Notes under the pieces: generated by a model | Database searches by the model: none | What the model was told of the DNA's origin: nothing | The model's input: the letters and a program-made list of their open reading frames with translations, nothing else | NCBI GenBank assembly: GCA_015227615.1 | Contig: JAALGZ010000018.1 | Span: forward strand, 1-64,000 | DNA length: 64,000 nt | Source: Labyrinthula sp. Ha | Taxonomy: Eukaryota > Sar > Bigyra > Labyrinthulida > Labyrinthulaceae | Direction of reading: 5' to 3' | Shown: one piece after another, positions 48,276 through 62,640 of the stretch | Layout: every line of letters begins with the position of its first letter | Position numbering within the stretch: the stretch's first letter is position 1 | Program-made: the position numbers and the translations under genes

Positions 48276-51200
48276 TTGTCTTCTGACATGGTTTCGTTTG
48301 AATATTGCCAAGTTCAGTTGCGCATAAATAAAGTCACAAGAATTAAATATATCATTTCAACCTTAAAGATTCTTTCCTTCTTCAATTCATTTGAAAATAT
48401 TTTTATATACACTGAGATTGAAATTAATTAACTTAAATTTATATTTAACTTATTCTTGAGAAACTATTTGAATCCTAAAACCAGCTACGACTTAAAACAA
48501 AGAGAATTCAAACAACCAGCTAAAATTTTAAATTATACATTTCCAGTGCAATCATAGGGTTAAAACGCTTATAATTAACCTCGACACAGTTGGGTACAGT
48601 AATTCATGAATAGAGGGCATCTCTATCTTACGGAGTGAATATATTAAACTGGTTATCCTTATTTTGTCTATACCAATACATGCCAAATATTCAAGTTCTT
48701 ACTCCCTTAAAATATTATATCCTTAACTTTGTTAAACGTGTGTAAATAACTCTCTAAATAAAGGTTTCCCTTTCAACAAAAAGGATTCTTTTTCTTCTTG
48801 ATCCTTAGTAGAGGACTAGAAAACTCTGTTTGGAATATTGTTAATCAGACGTATCGCTATAGCATTATTGAAATAAAGGAAACACAAAGGGTTCTCAAAA
48901 CATTCTTTACACTAAGAATAAATCTGTCTTTAATGTATATTTTCTATACCAGTTTTCCATTGTTTTTTTATTTGCCAAAATTATTTCTCAAGAAAAAGCA
49001 TATACTACTAATTGAACACAAGAGACAAATTGAAGCATGATTCAGTGTATTTGAGAGATCCAGACATTTAAAAGCTTCACAATTTCTTGATGTTGGTATG
49101 TGATGGCAATCTGGAGTATTCATATACAGCTGTATTGTTTTCTATGAATATATGGTTTGTTTCAGATCTTCCTCCCCCATTCTCTACATCCTGCACCATA
49201 TTGATCAGTTTTCTTAATCTAATTTTGTTTCAAGGTTCAAAGTTATTCTTAAAGTGTTGAAGGAACTGATGATTGGACGCTGTATGAGATTTGGTGGTCA
49301 CACTCGAAATTTTCCGATTCGTCAGTAATTTTCATTTGCACCTAAATCTTCAAGACCATGTAGGCTATTATCAGCATACTTTCCGTGCGGGTTGTCTTGA
49401 GGTACTCTATGTTAGATGCTTCAGTTCATGATTTTCTGCTACTGGGATTAGGAGAGGGTTAATAGGGGTAAGTTTTGAGAAAACGCTGTAAGAGTTTCGG
49501 GTGATAGGGCGAGCTGTGTCAAAGATGCAGTTGTTTGAGGTTGAATAAATAAAACTGGAGTTCTGACAGACGAACTTTTTCCTGTGTTGTGGTTTCTCTT
49601 TAGGATTACATGTTTTTTTTTCAAGAGCTCTGCAGATTTGTACTAGATATGCTTCCAATGTATATCTCGTGCTGTATTTCAAGATCAAGGTGTTTTTTTC
49701 TCTTGTATTATCTTTCGATTGTTCGGTCTTTGTCTTCAAGTTTGTTTGGTAATTTATCGGTCTCATTAGCAGTAAGACTATTCCTACTCAATTTTGTTCT
49801 TTTTGTTTTTTTTATGAAGTATTCATCGTCAAGATTAGAGACCTTTTTATGAGATCCTAGAAATCACAGCTATGCCTCAGGCACGACAGTAAAAGAATTA
49901 TTACGAAGTGGTTTTCTTTTATATCGCTCAGGCTTCTGTTTTCTAATTTATTGGAGGGTTTGTTCAAACTTTGATTTGCCTGTTGAATTAAAGTTTCGGG
50001 ATTCCTTTAAATGATTCCTTTTTTCCTTAGTTTGTTCCTATGTATTTAATGAATTAGATCCATTGATGACCCTTGTATCAATCTTCAGTTCTTCTGCAAC
50101 TGAAATATGGTCCAAGTTGTTTCCTTCAGTAGCCATTTCATTGACTCTTAAGCCAGTTCTACTTCTGAATTATGAAGATCCTTCGCCACGAAAATGGGGT
50201 AGATGTTCAAAGGAATGAACTTTGATGTAAAACCTATGCTGAAGCTCTTACCTGCAAAATCATGAACTAGCATGCCTACCTTTTCTTTATAATGTACTCC
50301 AGGGAGCTCTTATCTTTGAACTATGGTTATCAACTTAGTTTTGCCGCGTTTAATATCAGTGCTAACAGTCTTGAGACCTTTAAATATAATTAACAAAGGA
50401 TGAGCGGACTTTGCTATTCTGGTGCTAGAATAAGTTATGGTCTGCAATGGCGAGAATTTTAGAAAGAGAAAAGCTCTGCTCTGGTTGCTCCTGCTGAATA
50501 ATGGACGGAATTACCCTTAGTATATTGCCTAGCACTATGCTAGATAAGTTTGGGATCAATCTATCGCGATGTAACATCCCCCCGGTAATTTTAATCCTAT
50601 TAGTCATTTCTGAGTACATATTAAACTAAACCCTTGCAGATTTACAAAGATAAATACTGGCTTTGGTGAAATATAGTTCAAGGATTCGTTCAGTAATCAC
50701 ACTTTTAGAAATAATTTCCTAAAACTAGAAAAAAACCTAATTAATTAAAAAAAAATTTTGGTAACTGTATTTCACTCGTTTATCTTTGTATTGTTGAAAG
50801 TTATCACACTGATTCTCAAATCCATATTCACTCCTGGGAAACCATTCGGCCATCTGCTAGCGTTCTTTCTACAAGTAGGCTTATTTGTCACATGTAAGTT
50901 TTTTTAACATTTTGTACGATGTATTTCCCAGAGTGTTGGGCCCAAATTTTGAGAACCTTTAACTTGGATCGAGTTTTCTTAGCACAACATTTCAATCAAG
51001 GCGCTAGCGCGGTTTACGGTAAGCCTCAAACTTTTTGGCAATTCATGAGATTTGAAACTCCTTGTGTAGCACAAAGTCAAAACCTAACAAGCTTAGTTAG
51101 AAAAGGAAAAGAATCGCTTGTACGAAGAACAAAACCAAGTGTAAATTCATGAAAGAGGACTTATTTAGACTTAACAACCACCTTCAATTGCAGAAACCTG

Positions 51201-54136
51201 GAACTTAGCGTTTTTTTTTATGTTGAAAACCTTTTTCAGCTCGTATTTGCTAGGTTGAGTGTTTTGTCAGTAAATTGAATAATTCAGATGGTGGTAGAAG
51301 AAGTATTGCGAGGATTCGTAAGCGTTATTATTTTTTTCTGAGTTTCTTAGGTTTCAATTATCCATTCTTAGTACGATGTCAGGCTGTTGTGTCTAGAAGG
51401 CACAAAGTACTTTAAGAACAGAACATCAAGTTTTTGTCCTAAATAATCCAGAAAAAGCTTCTAATATGTTTCTTTAAACTAACAAAGTAGATATTATTTA
51501 ATAAAAAAATACCATCTCTCTACCATTTTATATGGGCTTTTTAATATTGCATAAGGGTTAAAGTTAAAAAACATGTATTATATAGGAATTTGCAATAATA
51601 TGACAGAGATTTATATAATTAAAACCAATAAAAACTTCAAACTTAAAATTTTTCTTCTTTAAGTTACGGTGAATTGGCTCTAAATAAGGTTAGAGTTAAA
51701 ACTCTTGATATTTAACCTATAAGAAGCTCAGTTTTGGTTATTTTAAAGTTGAGTTTGGAGTAAACTTAAAGTAAATCAAATAACTATTGCTGAGATTAAT
51801 AGAGAAGTTCTTGGAGTTTCTTCGAAGAAAACTCAGAGGAATCCTAAATCACCCATACCTCTGAGTGACAACCATTTCTCAGGATGTTTTGTCACTTAGT
51901 ATCACCCATTCAGGAATATGTGACATTTAAGGGTATCCTTTTTCAGAGTTTCTGAGATCTTGGAAATAGCATACTTTGTAAGGAAGTCTATGCAGAATAC
52001 TACAATTGTAAAAAAACATACTTCTAGAACTAAATTCACCTGATCTTTAGACAGATGAGGTTGGTTTAAGCTCTAGACGAGTATTTCTTGAGGTATTACA
52101 CGGATTGAAGTTGAAAAAAACAGCATTGTACCCCAACATTGACTTTTCTTTAAAAAAAATAAAAAAATCCTAAAACGCAGAATTAAAAGTTACAGGTCGT
52201 GTGTTTTAGTTGTTTGCGGCTATTTAGTACAAAATTTATAGAATTATAGTAAAACTGAAGGATTTTGTATTTTCAGATGTGCAGATTTTCAACATGTAAC
52301 TTTTCAGAGTAACGTTTAGCTCAGTTACAAGTAACTAGAGAAAAAATATCATGAGAAATTATCTGAAAAGTTAGGTATGATGAATCCTTAGGATCTGAGA
52401 AGAGTCAGATCATCTATAGAGTTGCTCTTCGTGATGTTAGGTTTGAATGTGTGTTTTTTTAAGATCTGTAAACTTAGTGAAAAGGACCCTTAAAAATAGC
52501 CTTTTTTGGGTTTAATGTACTCATCCTTATCAAATACCCTGATAAAATACATGATTGGAAAAGTGTTTTTAATGTGAAACACATTGGGGGTGATAATATT
52601 GTATTTGAGGAAGATTTCGTGACAAAAACTAACAAATACTATGTATGTGTTATTTTCAGTAACCGTGGTTTTTTTATGCTTTATGTTGTTTTAATCCTCT
52701 ACATTTTCATATGAGTAAGTACTAAGTTCGGCTTTCAATATGTTTTGAGCTTTGTAGAAGAGTCAAAGAGGTATTGTTGATTTTATGGCTATTATGCTGC
52801 ATTTTGAAAAAATCCTGAATAAAGTTTTCAACACCCCGTAATAACAAAAACAATAAAACACTATTGTTTACTACTAGGTTTATTTTGCGAATAAGTGCTA
52901 ACATTGACAGTTTAAAGAAGTAGCGTAACCTTTTTCTTCATTATTTTCTGGTTGATAAAAAAGGAATGAGCTATATTTTTGTGGTATTTGGTTCTGTACA
53001 TAATATCAATCATTTCAAAGCTTCTAAAATGTTATACAAATAGATAATATTTAAAAAAATATTTACACAAATATATTTTTCTTTTTAACTCGAAATTTGA
53101 CTGAGGAACAAGCTTTGCAATTATTTGGTAATTCAACAAGAATACAGGTAGACCTGAAAAGAATAGAATAGAAAAATCCCTTCCTATGCCTAAATATAGA
53201 AGAATTAAAAACTATCCATACGATATAATTTTAAAGATAGGTTTAACTTATTACAATACTGCTTTGCATACAAATTTAGCGGGATACGAAAATAAAGAAT
53301 ATATCACTAGAAAATAGATTGTAGGTCGGAAATATAAAAATACGTAGTTCAATCATAGCATATCTCAGTAAAGAAAAGAAAAAAAGATACGAAACTTTGA
53401 GAATTAAGCTTTAAATTAACCTTGTATTTTATTTGGTTTAAGAGGATTAAATGTAGACTCAGAAATATGAACTTTTCTATCGCAAGTATTGATATGTGAG
53501 GTCTTGCTTTGATTTTCGGATATTAGACTATTCAAATCCGTGAATAACTTTGTAAAAAGCTAAATTCTCTTCCAGGAGTAGCTGCGAAAGTAAAATATTT
53601 TTCCAAAGGTGTAATCTGGTTTTTCTGAAAAAAGGTTGAAGCGAAGATACGTTCATTTCTATTTGATGATTGTGAAAAAAAATCGCTATGGGTAAGGTAT
53701 TTTCTCAGTTGCACTTTCTCTCAGAGAGTACAACTAGCTCTTTAACATTGTCTAGGAAACATTTTTGAATATTTCGCCATTCTCTAGGAGCGCAGTTTCT
53801 GCTTAGGTTGAGTTAATTTCAAAGGTAAGGGTAGTAGTCATGAGATGATTTTCATTTCAAATAACTTGATAATGATGTTGATTCTTTGTTTAATTTACTT
53901 CTAATTTAACTTTGGCTTCAATTTTATTCCTTTAGAGAAATAATATAAATATAATATATTATAAAGATATTATTTAGATCAAAATATTTAATTGTTAAAA
54001 GATTTTGAAAACACAAAAAGATATCGTGAATATCGTTATAATAATAATTTCCGTAAAATTCAGTATCCGTTAAGGATTCCTTTACCGATAGTTAACGTTA
54101 AGCTCAATAAGAAAAAACTAATAATCATTTTATTGG
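48276..54136. other. Spacer downstream of Roco unit 1
   Basis: About 5.9 kb with no gene recognised. Frames such as 49407-49766 (minus, 119 codons) and 50919-51152 (plus, 77 codons) are identical or nearly so in unit 2 because the DNA itself is nearly identical, so their conservation is no evidence of coding. The segment 50900-52450 has a few protein-like snippets that might be an old element, but no diagnostic motif. Its last 1.7 kb (52455-54136) belongs to the diverged part of the unit. Confidence 0.5.
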
Positions 54137-57100
54137 TTTTAATTTAGTATATTTTTATATTTTGAACTAATTAATCGAAAAAGTTTCAGTAAAATAATTT
54201 TTAGTGTCAAAAAAGAACAAAAACAAAGATGAGATATTATGAAAAATCTATTCTAAAACAGTATGAAAAACGGGAAGAAATCAATAAATTTACGATTGAG
54301 TGGTATATATTTTAAATAAGATCATTATAAGGTCAAAGAAAGACAAAAAAGAGCCAGAAAAGTTCAACAAGGCAATCAAAACTTTTCTCCAAAGTATGAA
54401 AGTGAACAAGGAGATAACTTGGTTAAGGTAAGATATTTCCTTCTCAAAGAATATAGGTTTTATTATTGTCCACTTTTTGTTCTGAAAGATGAATTTGAAA
54501 GATTATTAAGTTTATTTCCAGCAGTTGATTACTTGGGGTATTTTTTGTCCTTATTTTAAGATAGGTTTTATGACTGTTCAATAAATTGTGATAATTTGAA
54601 TATAATCTCTAAACCAAACATATTACCTATGTTGAATAAAATATCGTATTGTCTTATTATTCTCTTACTATAGTTTTTATTCGTGTAAAATAATATCTTT
54701 TAAGTCTTTTGATATGTTTATAAGCAAGAGAACAAAAATTGAAAACTGGTGGTATATATTTCTTCTATTTCATATTTAGGTTTTGGAATAATAAATTTAC
54801 TGCAACTGAGTTATCAAGTATTTTTCAAACACTATCAGAAAATAATACTATGAAATACTTGGAGTAAACCTATCTTTTAATTAAACTTTAGTGTTTGGGA
54901 GTACAGGAATTATAAAGAATATCAAGAGAAAAAAACAATAATTGGAGGTGTAAAACATTTGCTTTTGGGAAGTCCTTCTCTCGCTTATTTTAAGTTATTT
55001 TGTTTATTTTATTTATTCTTTAGGTTTAGCGTATTTGATATTAGAGATTATGAAATAGTTTTGATAAATCTAGTTGAGAAACATCGTTCACTTTTGTATT
55101 TGAAAACAATAAACAAAAAGATAAAAAATGAAAAAAACATTTATAGTATGCTTCAATCTATGTTACAAAAAAGATATGATCAAGAATTCTCTTTAAATGA
55201 ACTTCAACTATTATTTATGGGAGATGGTAAAACTGGAAAAACTTCAACAATAAGAAGTTTATGTAAAAAAAGGTTTATGAAAGATATTTCTTCAACTTTG
55301 GTTTTAGAAGATACAAATATTTTTGAAATAAAAAAAGATAATTTAAAACCACTCACTAAATATGAACTCAGTGTTCAAAGAGTGAAAAACGTTCTTGCTA
55401 TTAAATATAATTTAGATAACAGAGTTGGAAATACATCAAGATACAATCTTCCTTTTGAAGAAGAACTTTTGAAAAGAACTGTTCAAGATGAAGAATTTCT
55501 AAAACTGTATACATGGGATAATAGCTCTAATTATAAATCAAACAACCCTTTCTATCGTATTTCTGATTTTGGAGGTCAAGAAGTTTTTTCTTCTCTTCAT
55601 CATTTATTTATGAATCCAAATGCAGTTTATATTCTTGTATTTAACTTAACAAAACAAAGTAACGAAGATATGAATAGACTTAAATTCTGGTTAAAAAGTG
55701 TGGTCAAAAATGCTACAAGAGCACCTGTTATTTTTATTGGAACTTATTTAAAACAATTTCTTAGCAAAAATAAAAAGAAAGAATTAGAGAAAACCGAATT
55801 AAAAGTCTTTAAATTTATTTCTAAAATTTTTACTGATTTTCAGGTACCAAAGAATGAGAAGATCAGTTTTTTTCCTATTGAGAATTCAAATCCTTCTTCG
55901 AAAACTATTTCTGAGATACATGAAAAACTTAAGAGCTCTGCAAAAGAAGATACATTTCTTACCAACTATGTTTTGACTGAGTTAAGTTTACCTTGTGTTT
56001 GGGTTTTATTCTTGGATAATTGTAGAGAAGAATCAAATTATATAAGTGTGAAAAAGTTCAAGAATAAAGGAAAACTTTGTAGCTTTACTGAAGAAAATTT
56101 GAATGATATGCTTGATATTTATTCAAGAGCAGGAATTATTTTCTACCATAAAAACCTTGAGTTATCTGAAGAAGCCAATTTTATATTTTTTGCACCTTCA
56201 TATATAGCTCAAGCTCTAGGAAGCTTTATTCGGGATTCAAGTCTTCATCAACTTGCTTTTAGGTTGAATTCAGAGATTTTTCCTGAATATAGAAAATATA
56301 TTGATTTTGGAGTTATAAGAAAAACTTTATTCAATGTTCTTCTCAAGAAATATACTAAAGAAGAAACGGAATATGTTTTAAAAGTTGCTTTAAGTAGTAT
56401 GATTTTATTAAAATATGATGAAAAAGCAGAAAGTTTTATTGTTCCTGAATTAATTCCTATTTTAAAAGATAGCAAAATTAGACCTTCAAAATATACTGAG
56501 GACTATATTGAATTTGAAGAACCTATTAGTTTGACAACGTTCTTAAATGTACTCCTTCAATATAAAAACGAACATCAACCAAGAGATATTTTGTTGTATC
56601 GAAATTTTGCAAGATTATTTTTCGATGCTGATAAAATTGTTGATATATTTTTACTAAGTGAAAAAAAAATCGGTTTTAAGTTAGTAAAAAAGACATGGCT
56701 GCAAAATACTATGGATATATTCAGAACAAGAACCACGAATTAGTTGTCTTCTGACATGGTTTCGTTTGAATATTGCCAAGTTCAGTTGCGCATAAATAAA
56801 GTCACAAGAATTAAATATATCATTTCAACCTTAAAGATTCTTTCCTTCTTCAATTCATTTGAAAATATTTTTATATACACTGAGATTGAAATTAATTAAC
56901 TTAAATTTATATTTAACTTATTCTTGAGAAACTATTTGAATCCTAAAACCAGCTACGACTTAAAACAAAGAGAATTCAAACAACCAGCTAAAATTTTAAA
57001 TTATACATTTCCAGTGCAATCATAGGGTTAAAACGCTTATAATTAACCTCGACACAGTTGGGTACAGTAATTCATGAATAGAGGGCATCTCTATCTTACG

Positions 57101-60100
57101 GAGTGAATATATTAAACTGGTTATCCTTATTTTGTCTATACCAATACATGCCAAATATTCAAGTTCTTACTCCCTTAAAATATTATATCCTTAACTTTGT
57201 TAAACGTGTGTAAATAACTCTCTAAATAAAGGTTTCCCTTTCAACAAAAAGGATTCTTTTTCTTCTTGATCCTTAGTAGAGGACTAGAAAACTCTGTTTG
57301 GAATATTGTTAATCAGACGTATCGCTATAGCATTATTGAAATAAAGGAAACACAAAGGGTTCTCAAAACATTCTTTACACTAAGAATAAATCTGTCTTTA
57401 ATGTATATTTTCTATACCAGTTTTCCATTGTTTTTTTATTTGCCAAAATTATTTCTCAAGAAAAAGCATATACTACTAATTGAACACAAGAGACAAATTG
57501 AAGCATGATTCAGTGTATTTGAGAGATCCAGACATTTAAAAGCTTCACAATTTCTTGATGTTGGTATGTGATGGCAATCTGGAGTATTCATATACAGCTG
57601 TATTGTTTTCTATGAATATATGGTTTGTTTCAGATCTTCCTCCCCCATTCTCTACATCCTGCACCATATTGATCAGTTTTCTTAATCTAATTTTGTTTCA
57701 AGGTTCAAAGTTATTCTTAAAGTGTTGAAGGAACTGATGATTGGACGCTGTATGAGATTTGGTGGTCACACTCGAAATTTTCCGATTCGTCAGTAATTTT
57801 CATTTGCACCTAAATCTTCAAGACCATGTAGGCTATTATCAGCATACTTTCCGTGCGGGTTGTCTTGAGGTACTCTATGTTAGATGCTTCAGTTCATGAT
57901 TTTCTGCTACTGGGATTAGGAGAGGGTTAATAGGGGTAAGTTTTGAGAAAACGCTGTAAGAGTTTCGGGTGATAGGGCGAGCTGTGTCAAAGATGCAGTT
58001 GTTTGAGGTTGAATAAATAAAACTGGAGTTCTGACAGACGAACTTTTTCCTGTGTTGTGGTTTCTCTTTAGGATTACATGTTTTTTTTTCAAGAGCTCTG
58101 CAGATTTGTACTAGATATGCTTCCAATGTATATCTCGTGCTGTATTTCAAGATCAAGGTGTTTTTTTCTCTTGTATTATCTTTCGATTGTTCGGTCTTTG
58201 TCTTCAAGTTTGTTTGGTAATTTATCGGTCTCATTAGCAGTAAGACTATTCCTACTCAATTTTGTTCTTTTTGTTTTTTTTATGAAGTATTCATCGTCAA
58301 GATTAGAGACCTTTTTATGAGATCCTAGAAATCACAGCTATGCCTCAGGCACGACAGTAAAAGAATTATTACGAAGTGGTTTTCTTTTATATCGCTCAGG
58401 CTTCTGTTTTCTAATTTATTGGAGGGTTTGTTCAAACTTTGATTTGCCTGTTGAATTAAAGTTTCGGGATTCCTTTAAATGATTCCTTTTTTCCTTAGTT
58501 TGTTCCTATGTATTTAATGAATTAGATCCATTGATGACCCTTGTATCAATCTTTAGTTCTTCTGCAACTGAAATATGGTCCAAGTTGTTTCCTTCAGTAG
58601 CCATTTCATTGACTCTTAAGCCAGTTCTACTTCTGAATTATGAAGATCCTTCGCCACGAAAATGGGGTAGATGTTCAAAGGAATGAACTTTGATGTAAAA
58701 CCTATGCTGAAGCTCTTACCTGCAAAATCATGAACTAGCATGCCTACCTTTTCTTTATAATGTACTCCAGGGAGCTCTTATCTTTGAACTATGGTTATCA
58801 ACTTAGTTTTGCCGCGTTTAATATCAGTGCTAACAGTCTTGAGACCTTTAAATATAATTAACAAAGGATGAGCGGACTTTGCTATTCTGGTGCTAGAATA
58901 AGTTATGGTCTGCAATGGCGAGAATTTTAGAAAGAGAAAAGCTCTGCTCTGGTTGCTCCTGCTGAATAATGGACGGAATTACCCTTAGTATATTGCCTAG
59001 CACTATGCTAGATAAGTTTGGGATCAATCTATCGCGATGTAACATCCCCCCGGTAATTTTAATCCTATTAGTCATTTCTGAGTACATATTAAACTAAACC
59101 CTTGCAGATTTACAAAGATAAATACTGGCTTTGGTGAAATATAGTTCAAGGATTCGTTCAGTAATCACACTTTTAGAAATAATTTCCTAAAACTAGAAAA
59201 AAACCTAATTAATTAAAAAAAAATTTTGGTAACTGTATTTCACTCGTTTATCTTTGTATTGTTGAAAGTTATCACACTGATTCTCAAATCCATATTCACT
59301 CCTGGGAAACCATTCGGCCATCTGCTAGCGTTCTTTCTACAAGTAGGCTTATTTGTCACATGTAAGTTTTTTTAACATTTTGTACGATGTATTTCCCAGA
59401 GTGTTGGGCCCAAATTTTGAGAACCTTTAACTTGGATCGAGTTTTCTTAGCACAACATTTCAATCAAGGCGCTAGCGCGGTTTACGGTAAGCCTCAAACT
59501 TTTTGGCAATTCATGAGATTTGAAACTCCTTGTGTAGCACAAAGTCAAAACCTAACAAGCTTAGTTAGAAAAGGAAAAGAATCGCTTGTACGAAGAACAA
59601 AACCAAGTGTAAATTCATGAAAGAGGACTTATTTAGACTTAACAACCACCTTCAATTGCAGAAACCTGGAACTTAGCGTTTTTTTTTATGTTGAAAACCT
59701 TTTTCAGCTCGTATTTGCTAGGTTGAGTGTTTTGTCAGTAAATTGAATAATTCAGATGGTGGTAGAAGAAGTATTGCGAGGATTCGTAAGCGTTATTATT
59801 TTTTTCTGAGTTTCTTAGGTTTCAATTATCCATTCTTAGTACGATGTCAGGCTGTTGTGTCTAGAAGGCACAAAGTACTTTAAGAACAGAACATCAAGTT
59901 TTTGTCCTAAATAATCCAGAAAAAGCTTCTAATATGTTTCTTTAAACTAACAAAGTAGATATTATTTAATAAAAAAATACCATCTCTCTACCATTTTATA
60001 TGGGCTTTTTAATATTGCATAAGGGTTAAAGTTAAAAAACATGTATTATATAGGAATTTGCAATAATATGACAGAGATTTATATAATTAAAACCAATAAA

Positions 60101-62640
60101 AACTTCAAACTTAAAATTTTTCTTCTTTAAGTTACGGTGAATTGGCTCTAAATAAGGTTAGAGTTAAAACTCTTGATATTTAACCTATAAGAAGCTCAGT
60201 TTTGGTTATTTTAAAGTTGAGTTTGGAGTAAACTTAAAGTAAATCAAATAACTATTGCTGAGATTAATAGAGAAGTTCTTGGAGTTTCTTCGAAGAAAAC
60301 TCAGAGGAATCCTAAATCACCCATACCTCTGAGTGACAACCATTTCTCAGGATGTTTTGTCACTTAGTATCACCCATTCAGGAATATGTGACATTTAAGG
60401 GTATCCTTTTTCAGAGTTTCTGAGATCTTGGAAATAGCATACTTTGTAAGGAAGTCTATGCAGAATACTACAATTGTAAAAAAACATACTTCTAGAACTA
60501 AATTCACCTGATCTTTAGACAGATGAGGTTGGTTTAAGCTCTAGACGAGTATTTCTTGAGGTATTACACGGATTGAAGTTGAAAAAAACAGCATTGTACC
60601 CCAACATTGACTTTTCTTTAAAAAAAATAAAAAAATCCTAAAACGCAGAATTAAAAGTTACAGGTCGTGTGTTTTAGTTGTTTGCGGCTATTTAGTACAA
60701 AATTTATAGAATTATAGTAAAACTGAAGGATTTTGTATTTTCAGATGTGCAGATTTTCAACATGTAACTTTTCAGAGTAACGTTTAGCTCAGTTACAAGT
60801 AACTAGAGAAAAAATATCATGAGAAATTATCTGAAAAGTTAGGTATGATGAATCCTTAGGATCTGAGAAGAGTCAGATCATCTATAGAGTTGCTCTTCGT
60901 GATGTTAGGTTTGAATGTGTGTCTTCTTAGAGATCTGTAAACTTAGTGAAACGGACCCCTAAAATTAGCCATTTTTAGGGTTTAAAGTACTCATCCTTAT
61001 CAAATACCCTGACAAAACACATGATTGGATGGTTTTTTTTCATTCGAAACATATTATGGGTGATAATATTGTATTTGAGGAAGATTTTGTGGCAAAAACT
61101 AAGAAATACTGTATGCGTTGCTTTCCATAATCATCACTTTATGATGCTTTATATTGTTCTTACTCTCTAAATTTTTATGTTAGAAAGTGATATGTTCAGT
61201 TTTCAATATGTTTTGAGCTTTCTCGAGTAGTTGAAAAAATATTGTTGATTATATGGCAATCATACTTCATTTTTAAAAAAATCGTTGATAACGCTTTCAC
61301 AACCCCGTAATAACAAAGATCATTAAACACTATTATTTGCTACTTGAATTAAATTAAATATAATACTTAATTTTAAAAGTTTACAGAGGTGGTGTAACCT
61401 TTTTTTTCATTGTCTTCTGATCGATATATAATGAATGAGCTACATTTTGGTGGTATATTGCGTTGTTCAGTATTTTTTCTTTTCATATCCTAATTGTTCT
61501 TATATGGTTACAACAATATTTAAAAATCATTTCAAACCTTTGCTTTGTTTTTCATAACCCGAAAATTTCATTAAGAAATGATCTTTGCAATTATTGATAA
61601 GTTCACCTAAAATACAGGATTACGTGAAAAGAACAGAATAGAAAAGTATCTTCCAGGTCTCAAACACAAAAAATTTAAAACCTGCGGTTAGAAAAGCTTT
61701 TAGGATAAATTTTATAGGTTAAAATAGTGTTTTACATAAAAATTAAGCAAGAGAAAAGAGAAACAAAATTATGACTTGAAATTGACCAATATTCTTGAAA
61801 TATAGAAATACGTAGTTTAACCCTAGTATTTTCCAGTAAAAGAAAATATAAAAGCTATAATATCTTTGGAACTAATATTTAAAACATTTTAAAATCTTAT
61901 TTGGTTTAAAAAGGGAAATATTAACTGAGAGAAATAACTTTTACTGAGGAAAAATTTCCTAAGCTAAATTTTGCCTTGACATTTAGATATTAAAATGCAC
62001 ATAACTCATGATTAGCTTCCGAAAAGCTATACTACTTATTTCTGATTGCATAAAAAATTAAATATCTTTTCAATGATGTGTTATAGGTTTGCTGAAAAGG
62101 AGTTTGAGCAAAGATACAAGCGTTTCTATATGAAGATTAAGCAAATTTCTTGCTACGGTCAAGGTAATACCTCTGTTTTCTCAGTTGCATTTTCTCTCAG
62201 AGAGCAGAATTAGTTCTTTAAAATTATTTAGAAAATGCATTTAAAATAATTCTATACTGTTTAGGAGTTTATTTTGAGATTGTATTTGGATAACTTCAAG
62301 GGTAAGGTAGTCATAAGAATATTTTTATTTAAAATGATTTTGAAATGATGTTGATTTTATGTTGCATCTACTTCTAAGTCAGCCTTTTCTTCGATTTTAT
62401 TCCTTTACAAAAAGAATATAGATATAATATATAATGGAGATATTATTTGGGGCAGAATATTAAATTGATAAAAAATTTTGGGAACACTAAAAGCTATTTT
62501 TCTTATCGTGTTCAACGGAAATTTTCGTGAATTTCCGATCTGTTAAGGATTCCTTACCGTTAATAATGGTACGTAAAATTTGGCCATTTTGTTTTCCGAT
62601 AGTTAACGTTAATCACGATAAAGGACCTTAAATAAAGCCA
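54137..62640. repeat. Roco tandem array, unit 2 (about 8.5 kb)
   Basis: Second unit, directly adjoining unit 1. The right edge is approximate, set where the third gene's 5' flank begins to align with the 5' flank of this unit's gene (shared gttaacgttaa words near 54096 and 62599). Confidence 0.92.
54229..56743 (+). CDS. LRR-Roc-COR (Roco) protein, unit 2; looks intact
   Basis: Spliced product of 771 residues. Exons: 54229-54302, 54332-54427, 54457-54537, 54565-54645, 54674-54751, 54780-54863, 54892-54993, 55024-56743. The seven GT-AG introns are 29, 29, 27, 28, 28, 28 and 30 nt, all phase 2. Residues about 25-245 are degenerate leucine-rich repeats of 26-34 residues, each beginning just after an intron with an aromatic pair (FYYC, FYDC, FYSC, FWNN, VWEY). 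The Roc GTPase domain follows, with P-loop GDGKTGKTS (265-273) and DFGGQ (380-384); the G4 position reads GTYLKQ rather than THxD. COR spans about 500-771. No kinase or other C-terminal domain follows, so this is the short bacterial/plant-like Roco layout. It is probably an intracellular signalling or recognition switch; the ligand is unknown. Confidence 0.87.

Larger units (their letters stand above)
45669..54136. repeat. Roco tandem array, unit 1 (8468 bp)
   Basis: First unit of a direct tandem repeat with a period of exactly 8468 bp over the gene. From 45669 to 52454 it is almost identical to 54137-60922. From 52455 to its end it is clearly related to 60923-62640 but much more diverged, roughly three quarters similar by eye, with indels. 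DNA left of 45669 is not related to the left flank of unit 2. Confidence 0.97.

Noticed and set aside
49407-49766. 119-codon minus-strand frame conserved between Roco units
   Set aside because: The surrounding DNA is equally identical, so conservation is uninformative, and no motif or start context supports a gene.
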